Below, piece by piece: positions 1 to 6,701 of a stretch of DNA of 25,627 nucleotides (the first letter of the stretch is position 1; each line of letters starts with the position of its first letter). The translations under genes were made by a program, and so were the position numbers. The DNA lies in NCBI GenBank assembly GCA_002773475.1, contig PFBB01000002.1, positions 18,748 through 44,374 of the forward strand, written 5' to 3'. The notes beneath the pieces were generated by a model. That model was not told the DNA's origin. It saw nothing but the letters and a program-made list of their open reading frames with translations, and ran no database searches. This stretch comes from Candidatus Harrisonbacteria bacterium CG10_big_fil_rev_8_21_14_0_10_44_23. Its GTDB lineage: Bacteria; Patescibacteriota; Minisyncoccia; UBA6257; 1-14-0-10-44-23.

Positions 1-633
1 AGCTTCATCCAAGTAAAGCAAGGTGGCGTTGGCGGAGGTTTCAAACTCCACATCCACGCCAGAGGTCATGGTGTAGAGGGATTTTACTGTGTCAGTTGAT
101 AGGGTAGAGAGGTTGGCTAGGGTGGAGGAACCAGAGATAGTTAGATCAACTCGTTTATTCGTGTTGTCGTCTGCCGCGGATAGCGTAACCCCACTACCTT
201 TGAAATTTATATCGGTATATCGGGTAGAAACCACACTTCCCTCAACTCGTATTTCCCTATTAGCATTTCCTCCTCCTCTAGGGATGACCTGCAAGACCTC
301 ACGCTTAATATCGGACTTGATTTCCTCCACGTCCACTTCAGCATCCTTGCCGTCATCTCCCTTGTCGCCCTTATCACCTTTATATCCTCTATCCCCTTTG
401 TCGCCTTTAAGTCCCTTTTCTCCTCTGTCGCCCTTATCTCCCTTATCTCCTTTTTCTCCCTTGTCGCCGTCTTTTCCGTCATTTCCTTTCTCTCCGTCTT
501 TACCGTCCTTTGGTTTATACTTCAATATCGGCTCTAGTTTTTCCTCTAATTCGTCAACTTTAATACTCGCCCGTTCTTTGGGGTCTAGGGCAACCAATAA
601 TTTGCGGAGTTTTCGTTTATTTAAGCCTGACAT
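1..633 (-). CDS. Collagen-like (Gly-X-Y) phage fibre/virion protein, C-terminus cut by window edge
   Basis: Reading from the ATG at 633 the frame stays open for 211 codons to base 1, so the gene continues to the left. Residues 1-40 are a basic, helical N-terminus. Residues 44-97 form 18 uninterrupted Gly-X-Y triplets rich in GDK, GEK and GDR. After a short acidic helix comes a Gly-rich turn and a beta-type Ser/Thr-rich region that reaches the edge. Collagen-like triple helices of this kind are known in phage tail fibres and in exposed virion proteins, where charged K/D/E triplets stabilise the trimer. The position at the end of a leftward virion gene cluster fits a host-contact fibre. No clear Shine-Dalgarno is seen. 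The opposite strand shows a meaningless Pro-Leu-Ser repeat, which is the shadow of the collagen codons. The fibre assignment is inferred from architecture and context. Confidence 0.8.
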   Translation of the reverse strand, partial: MSGLNKRKLRKLLVALDPKERASIKVDELEEKLEPILKYKPKDGKDGEKGNDGKDGDKGEKGDKGDKGDRGEKGLKGDKGDRGYKGDKGDKGDDGKDAEVDVEEIKSDIKREVLQVIPRGGGNANREIRVEGSVVSTRYTDINFKGSGVTLSAADDNTNKRVDLTISGSSTLANLSTLSTDTVKSLYTMTSGVDVEFETSANATLLYLDEA

Positions 634-662
634 AAGTAAAATTTACTCATATAGTTCTTTAT

Positions 663-1019
663 ATGCCTACAGGTGTTTACAAAAGAACGAAAAAACATAG
701 AGCCAATATGAGCAAAAGCATGCTTGGCAAAAACCGTGGTTCTAAACACGGCAAGTGGAAGGGAGATGATGTCAGCTACAGGAGTCTTCATAAGTGGTTG
801 GTTAGAAATTTCGGCAGAGCATCGGTTTGCGAATTTTGTAATATACAGAAAGCCAAAAGATATGAATGGGCGTTGATAAAGGGCAAACGGTATACGCACA
901 AGAGAGAGAATTTTATTGCGTTGTGTAAAAGTTGTCATTTTCATTACGATTTTACTGAAGAATATAGGAATAATATGATTAAGGCTCAAAAAAAACGTAG
1001 AAATAAGCTAATCTCGTAG
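663..1019 (+). CDS. HNH homing-endonuclease-like protein
   Basis: This 118-aa basic protein has an N-terminal Lys/Arg-rich DNA-binding region (residues 5-35, with the GKNRGSKHGKWKG stretch typical of phage HNH proteins). A zinc-binding C-x2-C pair (C56, C59) and a second C-x2-C-H (C88, C91, H92) follow, an arrangement typical of Cys-rich HNH endonucleases. The family makes nicks or double-strand breaks and often acts as a free-standing homing endonuclease in phage genomes. It is the only clear plus-strand gene in a minus-strand cluster, starting 29 bases beyond the fibre gene start and overlapping the end of the 142-aa gene by 12 bases. This suggests a later insertion. No Shine-Dalgarno is visible before the ATG. 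The family call is good; actual homing activity is inference. Confidence 0.75.
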   Translation: MPTGVYKRTKKHRANMSKSMLGKNRGSKHGKWKGDDVSYRSLHKWLVRNFGRASVCEFCNIQKAKRYEWALIKGKRYTHKRENFIALCKSCHFHYDFTEEYRNNMIKAQKKRRNKLIS

Positions 1020-1436
1020 GGCATTTTTGATTGTCTTAGTCAGTCCTTTAATAACTCCCTTTTTCACATCTTCTAAACCAGACTGAAACTTCTTGTCTAT
1101 TTCTTTTATTAACGTTTCTTCAAATTCTTTTAGGTCGGATTCTTCCTCCTCTGGTTCTTCCTCAATTTCTGGCTTCTCGGGGGCTTTTTCTTCTTCCACG
1201 GGCATTTCCTCAATCATAGGCTGTTCGCCTTCCATTTGCCCCATTTCTGGCTGTTCTGTGGGCATTTCGTTGGGGGTTTCGGGGGTTTCTTCGCCCATAT
1301 CCTCGCCCATTGCTTCTGGCGACATTTGGGGAAGCATACCCCGAAGAAACTCATTAGAGGTTGCTAAAGAGGCCATTGCGTCATCTGGGGACATGTTGCT
1401 TTGCATATTTTGTGAATTTGGTGTATTATATGGCAT
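1008..1436 (-). CDS. Acidic Met/Glu/Pro-rich phage protein, unknown function
   Basis: This 142-aa protein belongs to no family I recognise. Residues 1-40 are Asn/Met/Ser-rich. Residues 45-100 are low complexity and very acidic, with repeated Pro-Glu and Met-Glu. Residues 100-142 form an amphipathic Lys/Glu helix likely to be a coiled coil (EFEETLIKEIDKKFQSGLED). It sits between the 578-aa virion-type gene and the fibre gene in the same direction. An acidic linker plus a coiled coil would fit a scaffold, chaperone or virion assembly factor, but nothing in the sequence decides this. Its 3' end overlaps the convergent HNH gene by 12 bases. Confidence 0.6.
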   Translation of the reverse strand: MPYNTPNSQNMQSNMSPDDAMASLATSNEFLRGMLPQMSPEAMGEDMGEETPETPNEMPTEQPEMGQMEGEQPMIEEMPVEEEKAPEKPEIEEEPEEEESDLKEFEETLIKEIDKKFQSGLEDVKKGVIKGLTKTIKNALRD

Positions 1437-1499
1437 ATGGCTTTTATTTTAATAATTTTAGGTTTGGTGCTTTTGGCTATTGCGGCTGACCGAAATTAG
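1437..1499 (+). CDS. Possible 20-aa membrane micropeptide, antisense to phage genes
   Basis: A 20-codon plus-strand frame encodes MAFILIILGLVLLAIAADRN: one hydrophobic helix followed by a short charged tail. It fills almost exactly the gap between two minus-strand genes, beginning within a CATATG shared with the start of the 142-aa gene and ending at the stop of the 578-aa gene. No promoter or ribosome-binding site is evident and the length is close to chance. It is listed because the membrane-helix pattern is clean and its position is exact; it may well be non-coding. Confidence 0.2.
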   Translation: MAFILIILGLVLLAIAADRN

Positions 1500-3232
1500 T
1501 TATCTATTTTTGGCACTCCCTTTTCAAACGTGGTAGGAGCTGGGGTAATTATTGGATTTTTAGGTGTTCCTAGTGGAGTTCCCGGCCCTAATAATGTTTG
1601 TTCTAAGAATTTTTTATCAATACCGCTAGACTCGTCTAGGATTTTTTGAATTAGTTGTTGGTCTTTTTGAATATCGCTTACAATACTAGCAAATTTCTTG
1701 GGATTAAATCTTAATGACCTTAGAAATTTAGCCACCTGATTGCCTCCGTAGGTTGCTGATATTCCAGCGACAACTAATGCGCCGGGACCTGATACCGGAA
1801 AAGCCGCACCACCTAAAAGCATAGCTCCTCCTAACTGCCCAACTTTCCCACCTAGAGGCCCGATGCCGATTTTCTCATTATCTAAAATACTAGCCGTCTT
1901 ATACATTCTTTCTAGCTCACCCCACCGAGCATTGGCTTCATTGTAAATACCACCCGGCACTGCGTCATCTATCGTTTTAGCGAAAGTGGAATCCAACACA
2001 TTAGACACGTCTTGCTCAAACAACTCCGACTTAAACGCTCGGCTTTTCTTGGCCGCTTGAACCTTAGCGTTTTGTAGGTCGGCTAAGGAGATGCTATCCC
2101 CGTATTTAGATTTTAACGAGTTTAGCGACCTCTTGGCTTCGGCTATGGCTTTTTCATAATCTAAAGAAAACCTACTGTCAGCTTTTATTCTGCCGAGGAT
2201 AGTTTTTTCTAAATCAGCTATTTTAATCTTTTCTCGAAACTTCTCCAGTAAGGGAATTAGATTATCAAAAATCTCATCTTGTCGTCTGCCGATATCCGAC
2301 AATACTCCAGACATATCGGCTAATTCTCCCTTAATCGTTGGTTGGTAGCCGTTGTTAGCAAGCTCTTCAAATAATTCATCTATGGTGAATTTTCTTTTTG
2401 CAGAACTAGATATTTGGACGTGCTTGTCTAATTTATTTAAAATAGCTTTCTGGTTGTTTCCCAGAAAAGATTTTACATACGCATCCTTTAGCTCCTCAAC
2501 GCCTCTGGCGCGAGCTGATTTCACTGGTTGGACAGCCGCTTTTGCTGGCGTTAGGGCTTCTTTGAATTTATTAGTCCCTCTCTTTGCGGCATCTATACCG
2601 GCATCAATTCCTTCGCCTACGACATCAACGCCCCCTGATACTACATCTTTGGCCTTACTCAACCCCATAAACTCAAGCAAATACTCTCCGCCCTCCATCG
2701 TGGCGATTATATTCCTAGCCATTTCTGGATTTTCTTCTTTTAAATCATTCATATTCTGAATCCACTGTTTTGTTTCTGGCATAGCCATAAACTTTTCTGC
2801 ACCAGATGTAACTACGTTTTTTACATCCCGCTCTTGTTGTGGGGTAGTGAACATTTTTAACCCACCCATTAGGGCTTGCCCTGCCACCTCTCCCACTCCC
2901 CCAAGAAAATTAGTAGCTGTCTGAAACCCAGTTGATAATGCCCCCTGCTCTCCTTTGCCATAGGCATCTAAAATACCGCCCAACTTATCTCCTCTACGTT
3001 GGATAACATCTTTGATACCTGTTCCAGTTTCTTTGATGTCGCTACCCATATCTCGTAATCTAGGAAATGACTGGCTAGGTTGAGTTGTCGTTGGTTGCGT
3101 TGGTTGTTCTGGATCAACTGGCATACTCGCATTGCTCCTTAGAGTCCCTAAATATCCAGCTATTTCTGCGGGGTTTTTACCTTTTTGCTTTAGCTCAGAT
3201 ACAATCTCTTTTTCTTCTTGTGATAGTGCCAT
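1496..3232 (-). CDS. Large helical phage virion-type protein (possible internal/ejection protein)
   Basis: This 578-aa protein has no family I can name with confidence. Residues 1-30 are a short helical region (EEKEIVSELKQKGKNPAEIAGYLG) that resembles a small helix-turn-helix. Residues 35-55 are a Pro/Gln/Thr-rich linker. The middle (about 60-450) is almost wholly helical, with Gly/Ala stretches and Lys/Glu-rich coiled-coil segments. Residues about 455-500 are Gly/Ala/Val-rich and could cross a membrane, and the C-terminus is Pro-rich. Long helical proteins with amphipathic or membrane-like stretches placed beside fibre genes are often internal or DNA-ejection proteins of phages; this is inference from context. 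The gene lies 4 bases after the stop of the recombinase fusion and is probably co-transcribed with it. Confidence 0.65.
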   Translation of the reverse strand: MALSQEEKEIVSELKQKGKNPAEIAGYLGTLRSNASMPVDPEQPTQPTTTQPSQSFPRLRDMGSDIKETGTGIKDVIQRRGDKLGGILDAYGKGEQGALSTGFQTATNFLGGVGEVAGQALMGGLKMFTTPQQERDVKNVVTSGAEKFMAMPETKQWIQNMNDLKEENPEMARNIIATMEGGEYLLEFMGLSKAKDVVSGGVDVVGEGIDAGIDAAKRGTNKFKEALTPAKAAVQPVKSARARGVEELKDAYVKSFLGNNQKAILNKLDKHVQISSSAKRKFTIDELFEELANNGYQPTIKGELADMSGVLSDIGRRQDEIFDNLIPLLEKFREKIKIADLEKTILGRIKADSRFSLDYEKAIAEAKRSLNSLKSKYGDSISLADLQNAKVQAAKKSRAFKSELFEQDVSNVLDSTFAKTIDDAVPGGIYNEANARWGELERMYKTASILDNEKIGIGPLGGKVGQLGGAMLLGGAAFPVSGPGALVVAGISATYGGNQVAKFLRSLRFNPKKFASIVSDIQKDQQLIQKILDESSGIDKKFLEQTLLGPGTPLGTPKNPIITPAPTTFEKGVPKIDN

Positions 3233-3236
3233 ATTT

Positions 3237-3938
3237 TTATTGGGTATTAAGTATCTCTAAGTATTCATCTGGGCTGAGGGTTAGTTCTGCGTTAATGCTA
3301 TCCAATACTCTAGAATATTGGTTTCTAATTTCTTGCATTGTTTCAACAAACTTGTCCGAACTCATTTTAAATCCAGCGATAGTTCCGTCTTTCCTTTTTT
3401 CTGCCGCACCAACCAATGGACTGGATGCTGTTCCCATCATTTGAATTTCAAACTCTGAAATAGGTGTCAACTTAATACCTCTGTCGGAAAGTTCCCCTAC
3501 TTTGTCTAGAGCTAGGTTCTGAGTTAAGTAGGACGCATCCGCCATAAAGTCATTGAATTTATTAACTTTGAATAGACCCATTACTCCAGCAGAGGTAAAT
3601 GGGCCTCTAAGCTGACCGGTCGCCATATCTACAGCTTCATAGTCCGACAATAGATTATCTATCATACTCATATCGGAGGCTAGGCTTTTTGAATACTCAG
3701 AGAGAGCATTTTTCTGTTGCATCATTTCTTTCATTTCTTTTTGGCTTGGAGCGCTAATTGCGTTTGGATTAAACCCTATCTCACTTATTGCCGCGGGATC
3801 GCCACTCTTAGCCAAGTCCATTAGATTTTTCCTATAAACAAGACCAGCATTAGCGTCAGCCATATTCTGCCTTTTGACAGATTCTAGTCTTTCTTGTGCT
3901 TTAATACCGGCTATTTTTTCTAAACCCCCACTCGCCAT
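3237..3938 (-). other. Structural-type module within the recombinase fusion; possible separate 233-aa product
   Basis: The last 233 codons of the fused frame start at an internal ATG (3938; MASGGLEKIAGIK) and read as a helical, Met/Ser/Lys-rich protein unlike any recombinase tail. The pattern, including FMADASYLTQNLALDKVGEL and the ending SPDEYLEILNTQ, resembles the C-terminal parts of phage internal or ejection proteins; that likeness is from memory and weak. It lies directly upstream of the 578-aa virion-type gene. A GGAG sits 14 bases before the ATG, a little far for a good ribosome-binding site. It may be an independent gene whose upstream neighbour lost its stop, or the C-terminal remnant of a longer virion gene. 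Confidence 0.5.
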
Positions 3939-5522
3939 ACCAAAGGCACTCTCCACATTATCGGGTTTGCTAGTAGCAAAACCCTCGAAAAGCCTTATTG
4001 CACTTAGCTTTTCAGCGGTTCGATATCCTAGATTTTTATCGTAGGGTAATTTCTCTAAGAATATGAAGAAGAACAGCTTCTGTTTTTCTTCTAGCGATAG
4101 CTTTCCCCATATAGCATGGGCATTTCTTAGCATCCCCGTGGCTTTATTTAGTGCAGTTCGATAAGGAATTCCATAGTCGGTTTTTTCGTCACTTCCTTTG
4201 TCTATTTCATCTATCCTGTCTAATGTAGCTTCCAACTCCTTCTCATATCCTTGCTTAAGCTTGTCACTTGTAGCAGAGAGGATTATGTCTGTGAGTTTCC
4301 TGCTTCTTTCTGTGAGTTTTTCTTTCTCCTGTAGGAACGATAAACTTCTATTCGTTATCTCCACCATCTCCTCCTTCCATGCTCTATCAAAGGCAGTCTT
4401 AACTAATTTATCTACATTCTCTTTCATCCTTTGCTCTCGAAGAAGAGCATTGAATCTCCCCTCTATTTCATCTCTCCTTAGAGACTTCTTGAACATTTTA
4501 CACTCTCGATTCTGACAGAAGTAATAAGGGTATCTCTGATTCTTTCTTTTCTTTGTTGTCCATGCCCCGCATAGATGCCCTTTGCACTCTGCGCATGTTA
4601 TTAACCCCCTAAGTGGAAAGTCTTCGGATGCATCATTCCTTATCTTTTTCCCGCTTACTTCTGCTCTTAATCTTTTCTGATTTCTTCCGAAGGTATCAAC
4701 AGAGATTAGTGCTTCATGATGCCCTTTCCTTCTTGCAACTTCCCATTTCGGATATTCAATCTCGCCCATGTAGAATGGGTCTCTCAACATTGCTGAGAAT
4801 AGGTCTGTATATTTCTCTCCTTTGTTCTTCTTCCAGAATCCTTTCTTTATGAGATATCTACATGCATCGATTCTTCTAATGAATCTTCCCGTAGAGAAGC
4901 CTTCTAAGGCAGTTTTTACTATCTCTGCGCTTGTTTCGTCTTTAACTGATAGCTTTCCATGTAACGGGTCTTTTATCATTTTATAGCCCCTCTTAGCCGT
5001 GAATGGCCAATATCCAGCCTCTAGGCGTGCTTTCATCTTCTGTATGACCTGTCGTCTATTTTGGTGCCTTTCTAGCTCATTACCAGCCGATAAAACAGTC
5101 TCTACAAACATGCCTTCTGGGCTATCGATGAGATTGTAATTTAGACATCTTAGCTCTACATTTCTAGCCTTAAAGGCAGTTCTAAGTGCAAGATGTTGTA
5201 CAGTGTCTCTAGCAAGTCTTTTTAGGTCATCAAATACAACAACAAATTTTTTGTGTTGATTAGCGTCTATGTAATCTAATAACTCATTCATTGCGGGTCG
5301 TTTCATGAAATCTCCCCATCCTGAGAATGTATCCATGAATGACCTCTTGTACGGCACTCCTATTTTCTCAAGGTCGTTTCTACATCGTAAGTCTTGCCCC
5401 TCTCTTCCATGTCCTTCAAGTTCTTGCTTCTTGCTAGAAACTCGTACATAGACAAGGCCTTCTCTGCCCTCATAAGAATTGGTAGCTTCAGTTCTTTTTC
5501 TAGTTGCTGTTTTCTTTTTCAT
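3237..5522 (-). CDS. Large serine recombinase fused to a phage structural-type C-terminal module
   Basis: With the ATG at 5522 the protein has 761 residues. An in-frame TTG at 5537 would add five. Residues 23-155 are a resolvase catalytic domain: the YVRVSS motif holds the nucleophilic serine (S29, by family alignment) and FDDLKRLARD supplies the conserved arginines. Residues 170-300 are the recombinase DNA-binding domain. A zinc ribbon follows (C310, C313, C336, C341), then a coiled coil (about 365-445). The typical recombinase end, around GYRTAEKLSAIRLFEGF, is at residues 499-515. Normal relatives stop near here. This one runs on without a stop into about 235 residues (from about 525) of helical, virion-like sequence. 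Internal translation from the ATG at 3938 could also yield that module alone. The gene overlaps the upstream 49-aa ORF by 23 bases. It probably catalyses site-specific integration and excision, if the extra domain allows it. Confidence 0.85.
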   Translation of the reverse strand: MKKKTATRKRTEATNSYEGREGLVYVRVSSKKQELEGHGREGQDLRCRNDLEKIGVPYKRSFMDTFSGWGDFMKRPAMNELLDYIDANQHKKFVVVFDDLKRLARDTVQHLALRTAFKARNVELRCLNYNLIDSPEGMFVETVLSAGNELERHQNRRQVIQKMKARLEAGYWPFTAKRGYKMIKDPLHGKLSVKDETSAEIVKTALEGFSTGRFIRRIDACRYLIKKGFWKKNKGEKYTDLFSAMLRDPFYMGEIEYPKWEVARRKGHHEALISVDTFGRNQKRLRAEVSGKKIRNDASEDFPLRGLITCAECKGHLCGAWTTKKRKNQRYPYYFCQNRECKMFKKSLRRDEIEGRFNALLREQRMKENVDKLVKTAFDRAWKEEMVEITNRSLSFLQEKEKLTERSRKLTDIILSATSDKLKQGYEKELEATLDRIDEIDKGSDEKTDYGIPYRTALNKATGMLRNAHAIWGKLSLEEKQKLFFFIFLEKLPYDKNLGYRTAEKLSAIRLFEGFATSKPDNVESAFGMASGGLEKIAGIKAQERLESVKRQNMADANAGLVYRKNLMDLAKSGDPAAISEIGFNPNAISAPSQKEMKEMMQQKNALSEYSKSLASDMSMIDNLLSDYEAVDMATGQLRGPFTSAGVMGLFKVNKFNDFMADASYLTQNLALDKVGELSDRGIKLTPISEFEIQMMGTASSPLVGAAEKRKDGTIAGFKMSSDKFVETMQEIRNQYSRVLDSINAELTLSPDEYLEILNTQ
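3939..3950. other. Candidate recombination junction (left) inside the recombinase fusion
   Basis: On the plus strand this reads ACCAAAGGCACT. It lies where the recombinase-like sequence gives way to virion-like sequence. TCCAAAAGCCACT at 8593-8605 is similar (CCAAA, then G or A, GC, an optional C, then ACT). Both encode Ala-Phe-Gly in the minus strand. Large serine recombinases need only a very short shared core, so this is compatible with an att site but is weak evidence by itself. Confidence 0.3.
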
Positions 5523-5649
5523 ATTTTTCAAGCTCAATCCTTATAACGTTTCGGCAGAACGCATCTAGGTACTCAATACGGCTCTTAATTTGCTCGTCTG
5601 AGCTTTTATAATCCTTAAGTATCTCGCGACACTCTTTAATCGTAACCAT
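5500..5649 (-). CDS. Small 49-aa protein upstream of and overlapping the recombinase gene
   Basis: A 49-codon frame begins MVTIKECREILKDYKSSDEQ and ends at a TAG at 5500-5502. It is helical, charged and amphipathic, with a C-terminal Lys/Glu run. It overlaps the recombinase start (ATG at 5522) by 23 bases, so translation of the two is probably coupled. I recall short helical ORFs of this type just before serine recombinases in related genomes, but cannot search. A directionality or accessory factor is possible, as is a leader ORF that only helps translation. No strong Shine-Dalgarno precedes it. Confidence 0.55.
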   Translation of the reverse strand: MVTIKECREILKDYKSSDEQIKSRIEYLDAFCRNVIRIELEKYEKENSN

Positions 5650-5676
5650 TTTATTTTTGCATGGTTGCGATATCGT

Positions 5677-5734
5677 TTCGGTTTTTCCCGATAACTTATA
5701 TCTTGGTTTTGTAATGCTTCGGTTTTTCCCGATA
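5677..5734 (-). promoter_or_regulatory. Promoter with two 17-bp direct repeats (probable operator) for the recombinase unit
   Basis: The sequence TTCGGTTTTTCCCGATA occurs twice without mismatch, at 5677-5693 and 5718-5734, with starts 41 bp apart. Each copy contains a dyad (TCGG-N6-CCGA). On the minus strand a TATAAG -10 (5695-5700) lies between the copies, so one repeat covers the expected -35 and the other the start site. The 49-aa ORF and recombinase lie just downstream, and the MerR-type gene ends at 5740 just upstream. Repression by the MerR-type protein is inference. Confidence 0.5.
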
Positions 5735-5739
5735 GCAAA

Positions 5740-6588
5740 CTAGCTTTTATCAAAGCGTCTTTTATTGGTTATTTTATGTGACCTCTTTTGGCCTTTCTCG
5801 TATTGGGTAACAACATTCCCATACATCTCTCCTTGTTCAACCTCATCACGAAGCTGTTTATCAGATAGTGGCTTAATGTTAGTTTTAGTTGTTTCTATTT
5901 GTGTAAGTTTTCCGTCCTCAACAATGACTCTAATTTCGTTGATTTTGCCCTTTCTAATATCATTCAGCATTTCTACTTCTTCTCGGGATAACTCAAGCTT
6001 TGCTTCAAGGGTTGGCAAAGATAATCCCATTTCAGCCAATACAGATTTTATGGAAATCAAAAGCATATCGTTTCCTTTTCCTAAAATTTTATCCATTTCC
6101 ATCTCGCCAGCAGATTTAAGATACGCATCTCTATTACTAAACACCTGTAAATAAGTTTCTTTTGGGCTGAAAAGAGACTGCGCAACACAATATTCTAAAA
6201 GGGGGTAGTAGCTAAATTCCTCATTCCAGTGAACTACTTGTTGCATTACATCTCTAATTTCCTCTAGTGGAAAACCAAAATTTCGAAGGCGATTCACGAT
6301 TTTTATCCACGCAACTTCAACTAATGAGAAAGTTCGCCAGCTGTATTGCTTATCCTTGTCTTTCTTAGCTAAAGCACCTTCAGGAATTAATTTGCTTGCT
6401 TCCCAGTTGTTTAGACTTCTTGAAGTAACGCCAGTATCTTTAGCGGTATATTTTCTCTCTCGTAATTTTTCTCTAAGTGCCATATATTCATCGCCCATCT
6501 GAAAATCAGGAAATGTAAAAGGCGAGTAGAAGCTACTCTCTCGCAAAAGCTCATACGCTTTATCAATGTGGTCATCTTTTTGACTCAT
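5740..6588 (-). CDS. MerR-family-like transcriptional regulator
   Basis: This 282-aa protein has an N-terminal extension (1-40), then a winged helix-turn-helix of MerR type at about residues 46-118. YTAKDTGVTSRSLNNWEASK is the recognition part, and FSLVEVAWIKIVNRLRNFGFPLEEIRDVM is the wing and second helix typical of MerR. The rest is helical up to about 215, followed by a short beta stretch (IRVIVEDGKLTQIET) and a very basic tail. MerR proteins bind promoter DNA as dimers. The long C-terminal part shows no ligand-binding motif I recognise. The gene has its own promoter and lies between envelope cargo and the recombinase, the place where a lysogeny regulator would be expected. The paired repeats after its stop are candidate targets. 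Confidence 0.75.
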   Translation of the reverse strand: MSQKDDHIDKAYELLRESSFYSPFTFPDFQMGDEYMALREKLRERKYTAKDTGVTSRSLNNWEASKLIPEGALAKKDKDKQYSWRTFSLVEVAWIKIVNRLRNFGFPLEEIRDVMQQVVHWNEEFSYYPLLEYCVAQSLFSPKETYLQVFSNRDAYLKSAGEMEMDKILGKGNDMLLISIKSVLAEMGLSLPTLEAKLELSREEVEMLNDIRKGKINEIRVIVEDGKLTQIETTKTNIKPLSDKQLRDEVEQGEMYGNVVTQYEKGQKRSHKITNKRRFDKS

Positions 6589-6594
6589 GGATAA

Positions 6595-6623
6595 AGTATA
6601 CCATACTGTAAGCTTTTTTACAA
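6595..6623 (-). promoter_or_regulatory. Promoter for the MerR-like gene, near-leaderless transcript
   Basis: On the minus strand TTGTAA (6618-6623) and TATACT (6595-6600) are separated by exactly 17 bases. The ATG begins at 6588, 6 bases after the -10, so the transcript would start at or next to the start codon. The rest of the gap to 6701 shows no other gene. Confidence 0.6.
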
Positions 6624-6701
6624 TAGGCGTTGCCCTTCCCTCCTGAATTAACTATCATCAACCCTCAGACTCGAAATCGTTTTTTGATTTCTAGCCACGG
6701 A

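Noticed and set aside
207..482. Minus-strand 91-aa charged frame
   Set aside because: It is an alternative frame of the collagen-like gene, whose own frame is longer and shows the Gly-X-Y repeat.
89..700. Plus-strand 203-aa frame with Pro-Leu-Ser repeats
   Set aside because: It is the antisense of the Gly-X-Y codons of the fibre gene, and its repeats follow directly from them.
5677..5734. CRISPR array
   Set aside because: There are only two repeat units, no further spacing pattern and no cas genes; an operator explains it better.
5565..5753. Minus-strand 62-aa frame
   Set aside because: It crosses the operator repeats and overlaps the better-placed 49-aa ORF; the composition looks random.
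6671..6690. Weak hairpin AAATC/GATTT as a terminator for the 250-aa gene
   Set aside because: The stem is five A/T-rich base pairs with no following T run in the right strand.
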